Assembly: GCA_017646225.1 (NCBI GenBank)
Contig: JAGCMZ010000194.1
Location: 1-21,854 of the forward strand
DNA: 21,854 nucleotides
Direction of reading: 5' to 3'
DNA from: Paludibacteraceae bacterium
GTDB lineage: Bacteria; Bacteroidota; Bacteroidia; Bacteroidales; Paludibacteraceae
Shown here piece after piece: positions 1 to 7,788 of the stretch (the stretch's first letter is position 1; every line of letters begins with the position of its first letter). The notes under the pieces are model-generated. The model was given only the letters and a program-made list of their open reading frames with translations, had not been told where the DNA came from and did no database searches. A program made the position numbers and the translations under genes.

Positions 1-550
1 ACATGGTTTGTACAATGCACTCGCCCCTAAATGACGCCAATTGTTCTATCAATGTTTCCATAGAGAAATCGGACGATACAGGGCGATTCATTTTAAGCAA
101 GGTATCAGGTATTGCACTATCTAACTTTAAGATTGCATTGTCTACTTGTCGCAAACCATCTAACACCGCAGGTTTGTCCAATTGCCAAGCATTGGTCAGT
201 ACCGATATTTTTGCATCGGGATAGTAACGATTACGCAACTTTTGGGTATCCAACACAATTTCTTTGAAAGCTGGATGCAAGGTTGGTTCGCCATTACCCG
301 CAAAGGTAAAGGTATCTATGGGTTCACCATCGGCTTGCTTGTAAGCCATGAGTTTTTCCTCAAGGGCAGTACGTACTTGTTCACGCGTGGGTAGTTGCGT
401 ATCCTCACGTCCATCCGCATTCAATCCACATTCACAATAAATGCAATCGAACGAACAAATCTTTCCGTTTTGAGGCAACAAGTTTATGCCCAACGACACT
501 CCCAATCGGCGACTCTTGATAGGGCCAAATATAACCGTATTAAATAACAT
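1..550 (-). CDS. Radical SAM protein, C-terminus cut by window edge
   Basis: A leftward reading frame opens with ATG at 550 and runs off the left edge, showing 183 residues. The cluster-binding motif CxxxCxxC is present at C32, C36 and C39 (CSFDCIYC), with a further Cys at 41. An AGNGEPT segment at 84-90 fits the SAM-binding glycine/glutamate motif of radical SAM enzymes. The N-terminal pattern (FGPIKSRRLGVSLGINLLP before the cysteines) resembles the COG0731-type radical SAM proteins common in Bacteroidota; the substrate of that group is not known to me. The start ATG overlaps the argH stop as TAATG, so it is probably the last or a late gene of the pyrE-SRPBCC-argH operon and translationally coupled to argH. 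Family assignment is firm; function is open. Confidence 0.88.
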   Translation of the reverse strand, partial: MLFNTVIFGPIKSRRLGVSLGINLLPQNGKICSFDCIYCECGLNADGREDTQLPTREQVRTALEEKLMAYKQADGEPIDTFTFAGNGEPTLHPAFKEIVLDTQKLRNRYYPDAKISVLTNAWQLDKPAVLDGLRQVDNAILKLDSAIPDTLLKMNRPVSSDFSMETLIEQLASFRGECIVQTM

Positions 551-1875
551 TACTTCAATAAATTTGCTTGTGCTTTCGCCACTCTTTCAAAGCTAAATCC
601 AGCCAACACCTCTTGCATCAAACCTTTGATTTGATCGTTGCATAAGTTGCCAATACTTCCTTCGTGGGTATGCTGAATGTTTTTATCGGGGGTAAAGTTA
701 CCCGCTTCAATTTCCAATCCTACTTGTTTGTAAGCATCGCGGAAAGGAGTACCCGCCAATGTACGTTTATTCACCTCTTCTACACTGAAAATAAGGTCGT
801 ATTTAGCATCATCCAAAATGCTCTCGTTTACCTTAATTTGTTCAATCATAGAGCGCGTCATGACCAAAATATCAATCATTTCATCGAACATAGGCAAATA
901 AACCTCTTTAATAATCTGCAAATCGCGGAAATAACCCGATGGCAAATTATTGATAATCATGGTTATTTGTTGAGGGATGCCTTGCAATTTATTGCATTTG
1001 GCACGGGTTAGCTCAAATACATCAGGATTCTTTTTATGAGGCATGATGCTCGAACCCGTTGTAAACTTATCGTCCAATTTTAAGAAACCAAAGTTTTGGC
1101 TGGTGTACATACAGCTATCAAATGCCAATTTAGCTATGGTACCGGCAACCGATGCCAAAGCAGATGCCACAATGCGTTCGGTTTTACCACGTCCCATTTG
1201 TGCATACACTACGTTGTAGTCCATGCTATCAAAGCCCAACAAATCGGTGGTTAATTGACGATTCAAGGGGAAAGAGTTGCCGTAGCCTGCAGCCGAACCC
1301 AATGGATTACGATTTACTATTTTGTAGGCGCTCAACAACAATTGCATGTCGTCCAACAAGCTTTCTGCGTATGCACCAAACCACAAACCAAAAGACGATG
1401 GCATGGCAATTTGCAAGTGGGTATATCCGGGCAATAACACATGTTTATAGCGTTCACTTTGCACCATTAAGGCATTGAACAAGGCTGTAACCTCTTCTAC
1501 CACCTCTTGCAATTTGGCACGGGTAAACAAACGCAAGTCAACCAAAACTTGGTCGTTACGCGAACGTCCGCTGTGTAACTTTTTACCCACGTCGCCCAAC
1601 ATCATTTCTACTTGCGAGTGAATGTCTTCTACTCCTTCTTCAATTTCAAAATTGCCTTTTTCGATGTTGGCATAAATGCCTTTCAAGCCAGTAAGAATTG
1701 CTTGCAAGTCTTCTGGACTCAACAAACCAATTGATTCTAGCATGGTGGCATGCGCCATCGATCCCAACACATCGTAAGGAGCCAAAAACATATCCATTTC
1801 GGCATCCCTGCCAATGGTATAACGTTCTATATCGCTATCTACTCGGGTTTTCTTTTCCCACAATTTACTTGCCAT
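550..1875 (-). CDS. argH: Argininosuccinate lyase
   Basis: The 441-aa product matches the fumarase/aspartase superfamily. It splits argininosuccinate into arginine and fumarate in the cytosol, the last step of arginine synthesis. Visible motifs are HSGRSRNDQ at 101-109, the PGYTHLQ block around the catalytic His153, and the superfamily signature GSSIMPHKKN at 274-283, which carries the catalytic serine loop. Length is slightly short of the E. coli enzyme (about 457) but normal for Bacteroidota. It lies 7 nt after the SRPBCC gene and overlaps the radical SAM gene by 1 nt, so it is inside an operon that probably starts at pyrE. argB and a probable argE-type deacylase lie 3-5 kb away in the same window. 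No defect in active-site motifs is seen. Confidence 0.96.
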   Translation of the reverse strand: MASKLWEKKTRVDSDIERYTIGRDAEMDMFLAPYDVLGSMAHATMLESIGLLSPEDLQAILTGLKGIYANIEKGNFEIEEGVEDIHSQVEMMLGDVGKKLHSGRSRNDQVLVDLRLFTRAKLQEVVEEVTALFNALMVQSERYKHVLLPGYTHLQIAMPSSFGLWFGAYAESLLDDMQLLLSAYKIVNRNPLGSAAGYGNSFPLNRQLTTDLLGFDSMDYNVVYAQMGRGKTERIVASALASVAGTIAKLAFDSCMYTSQNFGFLKLDDKFTTGSSIMPHKKNPDVFELTRAKCNKLQGIPQQITMIINNLPSGYFRDLQIIKEVYLPMFDEMIDILVMTRSMIEQIKVNESILDDAKYDLIFSVEEVNKRTLAGTPFRDAYKQVGLEIEAGNFTPDKNIQHTHEGSIGNLCNDQIKGLMQEVLAGFSFERVAKAQANLLK

Positions 1876-1882
1876 AACTTCT

Positions 1883-2302
1883 TTAATAAGGTATTTTTGA
1901 TAAGATCGTTGCTATTTGATTCACGCCGTCCTTTAGCTTACTACCCACCATCATTTTCAACATAAATGGGATGTCAGCTTTCAGCGTTACTTTCATTTTG
2001 GTATCGTAAGCTTCTTTCTCTACCAACTGAATCCACATAAAAACCTCAACGGGGGTATCATCGCCCGAAAATTTAATGGTTTTACATGGCTCCTTTTCGA
2101 TAATCTTAAATCCCATTTGACCAAAATTATCGATGGTAAAACGACAACTATCGGCGGTAACCGCAATGTCTTTTACCTTTTCGGTTGCTTCGGGTGGCAG
2201 GTTGTTAAGCAAGGGTTGCAAATTTTCCAAATTCGATAATTTATCGAAAATTTGCTGAGCCGATGCTTGTACGTGAACAACGTTGCTTTCGTAGGTTTCC
2301 AT
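1883..2302 (-). CDS. SRPBCC (START-like) family protein
   Basis: A 139-aa cytosolic protein without signal peptide. The pattern of an N-terminal beta strand with VHVQASAQQIFDKLSNLENL, a beta-rich middle (CRFTIDNFGQMGFKIIEKEP, TIKFSG, FMWIQL) and a long C-terminal helix (KLKDGVNQIATIL) is that of the SRPBCC/polyketide-cyclase-like helix-grip fold, which forms a hydrophobic ligand pocket. No ligand can be named from sequence. It sits between pyrE (6 nt gap) and argH (7 nt gap), so it is co-transcribed with two biosynthetic genes. This placement may be genomic convenience rather than a functional link. The fold call rests on general pattern recognition, not on a catalytic motif. Confidence 0.75.
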   Translation of the reverse strand: METYESNVVHVQASAQQIFDKLSNLENLQPLLNNLPPEATEKVKDIAVTADSCRFTIDNFGQMGFKIIEKEPCKTIKFSGDDTPVEVFMWIQLVEKEAYDTKMKVTLKADIPFMLKMMVGSKLKDGVNQIATILSKIPY

Positions 2303-2308
2303 GGGCTA

Positions 2309-2944
2309 TTATTTGTTCCAATTAGAAGGATCTTTGCGCCATTCTTGCAAAGTAGGTATTACAGAAGCATCAATGTAGTTGATTTCTGCAGCAGCCTCTA
2401 CCAAAGCGTTATAATTTGAAAGTGTGGTTAGTTCTACATTAGCAGCAGCAAATTGCTCTTGAGCCAATGGGAATTGATAGGTAAAAATAGCCACCATACC
2501 CAATACATTAGCTTGTTTTTCTTCGCGAAGCGCAGCCACTGCTTTTAAGCTACTACCACCGGTAGAAATAAGGTCTTCTACTACCACTACTTTTTTGCCT
2601 TCTTCCAAGTAACCTTCTACCAAATTTTTCATACCATGGTCTTTGGCACTAGAACGAACGTACACAAAAGGCAAGCCCAATGCATCGGCAACCAAAGCTC
2701 CTTGTGCAATAGCACCCGTAGCCACACCTGCAATTACCTCAACATCAGGATACTTTTCCATAATGATGCGAGCCAACTCCAATTTAATGGTGCTACGAAC
2801 CTTAGGGTACGACAAGGTTTTGCGGTTGTCGCAATAAATAGGCGATTTCCAACCACTTGCCCAGGTAAAAGGTTCATTAGGACGTAATTTCACTGCCTCT
2901 ACCTCTAACAATTGTGAGGCTACTAATTTTTCTACTGTATTCAT
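2309..2944 (-). CDS. pyrE: Orotate phosphoribosyltransferase
   Basis: The 211-aa enzyme joins orotate to PRPP to give OMP in pyrimidine synthesis. The type I PRTase PRPP loop is seen as VVEDLISTGGSS (121-132). RSSAKDHG (97-104) carries the mobile-loop lysine, and the family block FTWASGWKSPIYCDNR lies near the N-terminus. The frame is open 30 codons further upstream to an ATG at 3034. I chose ATG 2944 because family members begin a few residues before this block, the extension has no resemblance to the family, it would overlap the end of the rluD-type gene, and a TATATTTG promoter box (2981-2988) lies between. It heads the operon pyrE - SRPBCC - argH - radical SAM. Confidence 0.95.
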   Translation of the reverse strand: MNTVEKLVASQLLEVEAVKLRPNEPFTWASGWKSPIYCDNRKTLSYPKVRSTIKLELARIIMEKYPDVEVIAGVATGAIAQGALVADALGLPFVYVRSSAKDHGMKNLVEGYLEEGKKVVVVEDLISTGGSSLKAVAALREEKQANVLGMVAIFTYQFPLAQEQFAAANVELTTLSNYNALVEAAAEINYIDASVIPTLQEWRKDPSNWNK

Positions 2945-2980
2945 ATTATGTATGCTAATTAAATGCTTATAATAATCGTG

Positions 2981-2988
2981 CAAATATA
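2981..2988 (-). promoter_or_regulatory. Putative -7 box for the pyrE operon (TATATTTG)
   Basis: Read leftward, TATATTTGC matches the Bacteroidota TAnnTTTG -7 element and lies in the 68-nt gap between the rluD-type gene and pyrE. It predicts a start point near 2974 and a leader of about 30 nt before ATG 2944. No clear TTTG -33 box is present at the usual 19-20 nt spacing, so the call is moderate. Confidence 0.5.
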
Positions 2989-3012
2989 CAACATATTTAC
3001 CACTTGATGTCA

Positions 3013-4056
3013 TTACTGAACCAGCGCTCGCCACTTTTCTATCAATTGCACCATGTCAGCAGGGAGCTCTGAATTAAAAAACATGCGTTTATGCGTACGC
3101 GGATGCTCAAATCCCAAGGTTTTGGCGTGCAAGGCTTGACGTGGACAAACTTCAAAGCAGTTTTTTACAAATTGGGTATACTTGGCCTGCGTAGTTCCCT
3201 TTAAAATTTGATCACCACCATATCGTTCATCGTTAAACAAGGTATGCCCTAGGTGTTTCATGTGCACCCTAATTTGATGGGTACGACCCGTTTCTAACTT
3301 ACACTCCACTACACTGACGCAATTAAAATGCTCCAACACCGTGTAATGGGTAACAGCATGCTTACCTCCCTCTTTATCGGGCGGATAAACGGCCATTTGC
3401 AACCTATCTTTGGGATTGCGACCTATGTAGGTATCAATCGTTCCCTGTTTTTGAGCAGGCACCCCCCACACTACCGCCTGATACAACCTATCGGTGGTTT
3501 TATAAAAGAATTGCTTAGCCAAAAACATCTTGGCGTAATCGTTCTTAGCCACCACCAACAATCCCGATGTATCCTTATCGATGCGATGCACCAATCCTAA
3601 ACGAGGGTCGGATGCATTAAATTTCTCGTTCCCTGCAAAATGATACGCCAAAGCATTCAAAAGCGTACCCTCAAAATTACCATGACCTGGATGCACCACC
3701 ATACCAGCCGCTTTATTTACTACCAATAAATCATCGTCCTCGTACACAATATCAATAGGAATATTTTGAGGGATAATTTCGGTATCACGGGGTGGATAAT
3801 CCAACACGATGGTCACCACATCGTTCGGTTTTATTTTGTAGTTCGATTTAGTAGTTTTATCGTTTACCAACACATTACCCGCCTCTAGTGCCGCCTGAAT
3901 TTTGGTGCGCGATGCGTGTTGAATACGATCCGATAAAAATTTATCAATACGCATCAACGACTGCCCAGGGTCAGCCACAAATCGAAAATGCTCAAAACGT
4001 TCTAATTCCGAGTTTTCTTCGTCCAGTCTATCTTCTTGTATGGTTTCTTCCAACAT
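3013..4056 (-). CDS. rluD: RluA/RluD-family 23S rRNA pseudouridine synthase
   Basis: A 347-aa protein with an S4 RNA-binding domain at about 33-85 (RIDKFLSDRI...ALEAGNVLVNDK) followed by the RluA-type catalytic domain. The catalytic motif HRIDKDTSG is at 157-165, with the nucleophilic Asp at 160. The end of the domain shows GRTHQIRVHMKHLGH, the usual second conserved block. These enzymes isomerise uridine to pseudouridine in rRNA; RluD itself targets helix 69 of 23S rRNA. The S4-plus-catalytic layout fits RluD, but RluC has the same layout, so the exact target is inferred. The N-terminus has an extra acidic segment of about 25 residues before the S4 domain. It follows the PASTA gene after 38 nt. 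Confidence 0.9.
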   Translation of the reverse strand: MLEETIQEDRLDEENSELERFEHFRFVADPGQSLMRIDKFLSDRIQHASRTKIQAALEAGNVLVNDKTTKSNYKIKPNDVVTIVLDYPPRDTEIIPQNIPIDIVYEDDDLLVVNKAAGMVVHPGHGNFEGTLLNALAYHFAGNEKFNASDPRLGLVHRIDKDTSGLLVVAKNDYAKMFLAKQFFYKTTDRLYQAVVWGVPAQKQGTIDTYIGRNPKDRLQMAVYPPDKEGGKHAVTHYTVLEHFNCVSVVECKLETGRTHQIRVHMKHLGHTLFNDERYGGDQILKGTTQAKYTQFVKNCFEVCPRQALHAKTLGFEHPRTHKRMFFNSELPADMVQLIEKWRALVQ

Positions 4057-4094
4057 ACAGCAAACTGTCTATATCCCACTATCTAATCGTTCGA

Positions 4095-4640
4095 TTATTT
4101 ACCCTTACCAACATGCAATACTACTTCCGAGCGATAAGGCAGTTTTTGGGCTGTTTTCACTTCTTCGCCCTTATAATCGACATACAACACAAGATCTTTG
4201 TAATTTGATGGCTCGTGTTTGATGCGCTTCACTACAAAACCAGCGGCTTCAATCTGAACGATGGCTTGACGCAACGACATATCCACCACATCAGGGAAAG
4301 TAACCATTTGTGCCGACTTTGCATTGACCGTAACATAAATACGGCGTCCGCCTTTAACAAGGGTTTTTGCTCCAGGAGTTTGTTCTAGCACGGTATTTGG
4401 TTTTGCATCAGGAACAAACAAAGAATCAACCACACTACACTCCATGCCGTTATCTTGCAAAGTCTGAGTAGCCTCTTCTATGGTCAATCCTCTCACATCA
4501 GGAACGGGTTGTGCCTCTCCGTGTCGCGAATAGATATCCAACCAGTTAAACAAGAGCAACAATAGCAAAAATGCCACCACAATCATCCCTAATAGATGAA
4601 ATAAAATGGAATATTTTTTGACAAATTCTAAAACTTTCAC
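4095..4640 (-). CDS. Two-PASTA-domain membrane protein
   Basis: A 181-aa protein with a short basic N-terminus, one membrane segment at about 11-33 (ILFHLLGMIVVAFLLLLLLF), and two extracytoplasmic PASTA repeats at about 45-107 (PVPDVRGLTIEEATQTL...) and 113-178 (VTFPDVVDMSLRQAI...). PASTA domains bind muropeptides or cell-wall intermediates in PknB/StkP-type kinases and in some penicillin-binding proteins. Here there is no kinase or transpeptidase domain, so the protein is a PASTA-only anchor that faces the periplasm. It lies 12 nt after the M20 gene and 38 nt before the rluD-type gene. In Bacteroidota, I recall this family being encoded near rluD and ddl; no ddl is seen in this window. Function is unassigned; a role in peptidoglycan sensing is inference. 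Confidence 0.88.
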   Translation of the reverse strand: MKVLEFVKKYSILFHLLGMIVVAFLLLLLLFNWLDIYSRHGEAQPVPDVRGLTIEEATQTLQDNGMECSVVDSLFVPDAKPNTVLEQTPGAKTLVKGGRRIYVTVNAKSAQMVTFPDVVDMSLRQAIVQIEAAGFVVKRIKHEPSNYKDLVLYVDYKGEEVKTAQKLPYRSEVVLHVGKGK

Positions 4641-4652
4641 TGCGTTTATTTT

Positions 4653-5711
4653 TTATATAAAACAATCAAATCCATCTAATAAAAGCGTGTAATACTCAAT
4701 TGCTTGCGTAATTTCGTCTGCTTTTATGTACTCATCCGCACTGTGCGAGCGAGCAGAATCTCCAGGACCCACTTTTACCGATGGGAAAGGCATCAAAGCC
4801 TGATCTGACATGGTAGAAGAACCAAATACGCCTCTATGGGTTGCCAAATGTTTTTGCACAAGAGGATGATCCATCGCAATTCCAGATGCCCTCAATCGCA
4901 TGGATCTTGGGGTTACTTCAGCCTGCATATTGGCTTGCATAATTTCCAACACTTCTTGGTGCGAATAACATTCTGTCAAACGAACATCTGCCGTAAACTT
5001 ACAAGTATCTGGTATCACGTTGTGCTGACTTCCAGCTTCTATCATGGTCACCGTCAACTTTACCTCGCCCAACGTAGGCGATTTCTTCTCAAACTCGTAA
5101 TTTCTACACCAATCGATATCGTCTAGTGCCTTATACAAAGCATTCTCTCCTTCGTTACGAGCAGCATGACCTGCTTTGCCATGCGCCACACAATCCACTA
5201 CCATCAGCCCCTTTTCTGCAATGGCCATTTCCAAACCCGTAGGCTCGCCCACAATGGCTAAATCAATTTTAGGCAAATGCTGCAACAACAATTCTATGCC
5301 ATTTTTTCCAGAAACTTCTTCTTCGCACGATATGCCTATAATCAGGTTGTATGCTTGTTGAGTGGTGCGCAAATAATCAAATACTGCAATGAGCGACACC
5401 ACCGAGGCATGCGCATCATTCGAACCCAACCCATAAATCAAACCAGCTTCTTGCGTTGCTGCAAAAGGTTCTTTGGTCCAACTATCGCGGGGTTTTACGG
5501 TATCGATATGCGAATTGAGCAACACAGTAGGTTTGCTTGCATCATAAGCAGAAGCATAACTGTACAGATTATTACCCACACGCTTCACTTCCCACGCAAG
5601 ATTCTTTTGCAGGTACATCTCCAAGAAATCTGCTTTAGCCACCTCGTCGCGACTAATAGACGGAATTGCAAGCATTTGCATTAGCAACTGAAGGGTATCA
5701 TTTACTGTCAT
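4653..5711 (-). CDS. argE: M20 family deacylase (acetylornithine/acylcitrulline deacylase type)
   Basis: A 352-aa M20 metallohydrolase with all metal ligands in view: H68 and D70 in NSHIDTVKP, bridging D99 in GLGSNDAHAS, the E130/E131 pair in SCEEEVSG, E156 in GEPTG, and H323 near the C-terminus in RSHSADEYI. The dimerisation lid domain lies at about 168-280. Members of this clade remove the acyl group from N-acylated ornithine or citrulline. Bacteroidota (B. fragilis) are known to use N-succinyl intermediates and N-succinylornithine transcarbamylase. The natural substrate may therefore be N-succinyl- or N-acetylcitrulline rather than acetylornithine. The argE label is by context (argB, argH nearby) and similarity; DapE is less likely. 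It starts the leftward operon with PASTA and rluD, opposite the TrmH-argB run. Confidence 0.82.
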   Translation of the reverse strand: MTVNDTLQLLMQMLAIPSISRDEVAKADFLEMYLQKNLAWEVKRVGNNLYSYASAYDASKPTVLLNSHIDTVKPRDSWTKEPFAATQEAGLIYGLGSNDAHASVVSLIAVFDYLRTTQQAYNLIIGISCEEEVSGKNGIELLLQHLPKIDLAIVGEPTGLEMAIAEKGLMVVDCVAHGKAGHAARNEGENALYKALDDIDWCRNYEFEKKSPTLGEVKLTVTMIEAGSQHNVIPDTCKFTADVRLTECYSHQEVLEIMQANMQAEVTPRSMRLRASGIAMDHPLVQKHLATHRGVFGSSTMSDQALMPFPSVKVGPGDSARSHSADEYIKADEITQAIEYYTLLLDGFDCFI

Positions 5712-5745
5712 TTCGCTCTGTTTTAGATAGACAATTTTATCAAGA

Positions 5746-5753
5746 CAAAGGTA
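5746..5753 (-). promoter_or_regulatory. Putative -7 box for the M20-PASTA-rluD operon (TACCTTTG)
   Basis: Leftward TACCTTTG matches TAnnTTTG and lies 35 nt before the ATG at 5711. No good -33 box is seen at 19-20 nt; the region upstream is an A/T run. The box is 22 nt from the rightward box at 5776-5783, so the two divergent promoters would overlap in RNA-polymerase footprint. Confidence 0.5.
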
Positions 5754-5775
5754 ATCATTTTCAGAAAAAAAACAC

Positions 5776-5783
5776 TACTTTTG
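5776..5783 (+). promoter_or_regulatory. Putative -7 box for the TrmH-argB operon (TACTTTTG)
   Basis: Rightward TACTTTTGC matches TAnnTTTG. It predicts a start point near 5790 and a leader of only about 12 nt before ATG 5802. The -33 element is not evident. It is divergent from the box at 5746-5753. Confidence 0.5.
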
Positions 5784-5801
5784 CACAACTAACTATATGC
5801 T

Positions 5802-6347
5802 ATGCGAAAACTTGCCGTAACAGAACTACAACGCATCGATATTGACACGTTCAAACAAAGTCAAAAAATCCCATTGGTAATGGTTTTGGACAACGTACGA
5901 AGCCTACACAACATTGGCTCCATTTTTAGAACAGCCGATGCTTTTCGCGTTGAACACATCTACCTTTGCGGCATCACAGCTACCCCTCCACACGCCGAAA
6001 TTCACAAAACAGCATTGGGCGCAGAAAACTCGGTGGAATGGACCTTTTTTGAAGATACGATAGACGCTGTAAAGCACTTGCAAACCCAAGGTTTTATTGT
6101 ATATGCGGTAGAGCAAGCCGAAAATAGCATTGAACTTACAAACCTAACATTAGACCCCACAAAACAATACGCCATGGTGGTGGGTAACGAAGTAAAAGGC
6201 GTGGGACAAGCAGTCGTAGATGCTTGTCAAGGATGCATTGAAATTCCTCAGTTTGGCACCAAACACTCGCTTAATGTCAGCATCGCTGCCGGATTGGTTA
6301 TGTGGGACGCATTTAAACAACTCTATGGAACCATTAACTGTGATTAA
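5802..6347 (+). CDS. TrmH/SpoU-family RNA 2'-O-methyltransferase
   Basis: A 181-aa SPOUT methyltransferase. The three SpoU motifs are visible: motif 1 around 30-48 (DNVRSLHNIGSIFRTAD, with the catalytic Arg), motif 2 VGNEVKGVG at 127-135, and motif 3 IPQFGTKHSLNVSIAAG at 148-164. These form the trefoil knot that binds S-adenosylmethionine; the product is a 2'-O-methylated ribose in tRNA or rRNA. It has no N-terminal L30e-like substrate-binding domain, so it is closer to the short TrmH/TrmL type than to RlmB. The target nucleotide cannot be told. An ATG at 5797 is out of frame; ATG 5802 is the start. Its last 23 nt overlap the start of argB. Confidence 0.9.
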   Translation: MRKLAVTELQRIDIDTFKQSQKIPLVMVLDNVRSLHNIGSIFRTADAFRVEHIYLCGITATPPHAEIHKTALGAENSVEWTFFEDTIDAVKHLQTQGFIVYAVEQAENSIELTNLTLDPTKQYAMVVGNEVKGVGQAVVDACQGCIEIPQFGTKHSLNVSIAAGLVMWDAFKQLYGTINCD

Positions 6348-7098
6348 AGTAGGCGGTAAGATTGTAGAAGAATCAGACAGCCTTAACGATTTATTAAACA
6401 AGTTTTCTACCATTAACGGTGCCAAAGCATTGGTACACGGAGGCGGTCGCTCTGCCACCAAGATTGCCAGCCAATTGGGCATTGAAAGCACCATGGTAAA
6501 CGGCAGACGCATCACCGACGAAGCCATGCTACAAGTAGTAACCATGGTATACGGTGGTTTGGTAAACAAAGGCATTGTAGCCGGATTACAAGCCAGAGGC
6601 ATGAATGCTCTTGGTTTAACCGGTGCCGACCTATCCGTTATTAAAAGCGACAAACGTCCCGTTAAAGACATCGACTACGGATTTGTAGGCGACGTAAAAG
6701 AAGTGGACGACAAAATGCTAGCCAATTTAATCCAACTCGGCATTCTTCCTGTAATGGCTCCACTTAGTTATTCTAAAGAGTACGGGTTACTCAATACCAA
6801 TGCCGATACCATTGCTGCCGAGACCGCAAAAGCACTCTCTAAACATTACGAAACAACCCTTGTATATTGTTTTGAGAAAAAGGGAGTTTTATTCGATGAA
6901 AACGACGATAATAGCGTTATCCCAACCATCACACCAGATCTGTTTGAGCAATACAAAGCAGAAGGTATTATCCAAGGTGGCATGATTCCAAAACTAGAAA
7001 ATGCCTTTGACGCATTGCACGCAGGAGTAAAAGAAGTCATCATTACCCAGGCAGCCGATTTAGGCACCAACCAAGGAACAAAAGTAGTTTTAGCATAA
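6325..7098 (+). CDS. argB: N-acylglutamate kinase (acetyl- or succinylglutamate kinase)
   Basis: A 257-aa amino-acid kinase that phosphorylates the gamma-carboxyl of N-acylglutamate, the second step of arginine synthesis. Seen are the nucleotide-binding start VIKVGGKI (6-13, with the key Lys8), the glycine-rich HGGGRS (38-43), substrate-binding NGRRIT (59-64), NTNADT (157-162), and GGMIPKLENA (218-227). The frame is open back to 6220, but ATG 6325 is chosen because the conserved kinase begins five residues later and the extension simply reads TrmH coding sequence out of frame. The start lies 23 nt inside the TrmH gene, which suggests translational coupling. In Bacteroidota the substrate may be N-succinylglutamate; this rests on the known succinyl pathway of B. 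fragilis and not on a residue I can point to. Confidence 0.95.
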   Translation: MEPLTVIKVGGKIVEESDSLNDLLNKFSTINGAKALVHGGGRSATKIASQLGIESTMVNGRRITDEAMLQVVTMVYGGLVNKGIVAGLQARGMNALGLTGADLSVIKSDKRPVKDIDYGFVGDVKEVDDKMLANLIQLGILPVMAPLSYSKEYGLLNTNADTIAAETAKALSKHYETTLVYCFEKKGVLFDENDDNSVIPTITPDLFEQYKAEGIIQGGMIPKLENAFDALHAGVKEVIITQAADLGTNQGTKVVLA

Positions 7099-7107
7099 CT
7101 CATATAC

Positions 7108-7752
7108 ATGCGACACGCAGGCATCCCATTACCAGAGCCACTAATCAATAACGACTTACTCATTGGCATAGTCGTTACGTTAGGTGTCGCTATGCTTGTC
7201 TTGCTTAAACAACCCCGATCGCTCGTTCTTTCCTCGCTAGCCGGGGTAATCACCAACGATGGCTTTTTTGCAAAAAATGCTACCATTGGCGACCATGCAA
7301 AACATTACATTCTACTCGTTTTAAGCGTGTTAGGACTAAGCCTATATGCAACAAAACTGTTTACTCCTCTCCAATTTGAATGGAAACAAATAGGGCTTAC
7401 ATTCCTAGGGATATGTTCGTTCTTGGTGGTTAAACTATTACTAATGAATGTATACTTCCGATTATTCTTCGGAAAAAAATCCAGAGAACTTCTGTATCAA
7501 TACATTAGCCTCATTATTATCATAGGAATTGTGGCCTACTTTGGCTATACACTGCTACAATATGCACCCCTAATTCCGCCTATTATTATCCATACCATCA
7601 TCGGCATTATTTGCGTCTGTTGCGTTCTATTGGTGATTTATATTTTATTTAAGGATTTTTTCAATAGACCCTACTTATTTTTCCATTTTATTTTGTACCT
7701 TTGCACCCTCGAAATACTACCCATTTTGGCCATTGCAAAAAGCTTGGCATGA
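7108..7752 (+). CDS. DUF4271 membrane protein
   Basis: A 214-aa polytopic membrane protein that starts 9 nt after argB. After a short soluble N-terminus there are about six hydrophobic segments, at roughly 19-34, 68-82, 90-113, 130-150, 153-176 and 186-210. A conserved-looking end FNRPYLFFHFILYLCTLEILPI matches the Bacteroidota DUF4271 family as I know it, which is regularly encoded just before hemD. There are no catalytic motifs. The tie to hemD is positional only: there is no evidence that it acts in haem synthesis. Its last 60 bases carry a TACCTTTG box that may serve hemD. Confidence 0.82.
   Translation: MRHAGIPLPEPLINNDLLIGIVVTLGVAMLVLLKQPRSLVLSSLAGVITNDGFFAKNATIGDHAKHYILLVLSVLGLSLYATKLFTPLQFEWKQIGLTFLGICSFLVVKLLLMNVYFRLFFGKKSRELLYQYISLIIIIGIVAYFGYTLLQYAPLIPPIIIHTIIGIICVCCVLLVIYILFKDFFNRPYLFFHFILYLCTLEILPILAIAKSLA
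7696..7703 (+). promoter_or_regulatory. Putative internal -7 box for hemD (TACCTTTG)
   Basis: TACCTTTGC lies within the 3' end of the DUF4271 gene. It predicts a start near 7710 and a leader of about 80 nt to the TTG start at 7789. The gap contains an imperfect-function inverted repeat ATTTGA-TTG-TCAAAT at about 7760-7774. A coding-sequence coincidence is possible because the box falls in a leucine/threonine-coding stretch and no clear -33 box is present. Confidence 0.35.
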
Positions 7753-7788
7753 GGGATATTTGATTGTCAAATTTAAAAGGTTAAAACA

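Noticed and set aside
3..394. Two short rightward open frames near the left edge
   Set aside because: They are antisense to the truncated radical SAM gene, which has the CxxxCxxC motif.
2945..3034. 30-codon N-terminal extension of pyrE
   Set aside because: It overlaps the end of the rluD-type gene, lies across the promoter box, and is unlike the family.
6150..6671. 173-aa leftward open frame across the TrmH/argB junction
   Set aside because: It is antisense to two firm genes with conserved motifs, and the product is low in recognisable structure.
6846..7286. 146-aa leftward open frame over the argB/DUF4271 junction
   Set aside because: Shadow of the two real genes; no domain or promoter supports it.
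7760..7774. ATTTGA-TTG-TCAAAT inverted repeat before hemD as a riboswitch or terminator
   Set aside because: The 6-bp A/T-rich stem is too weak and lacks a T tract or any known riboswitch pattern.
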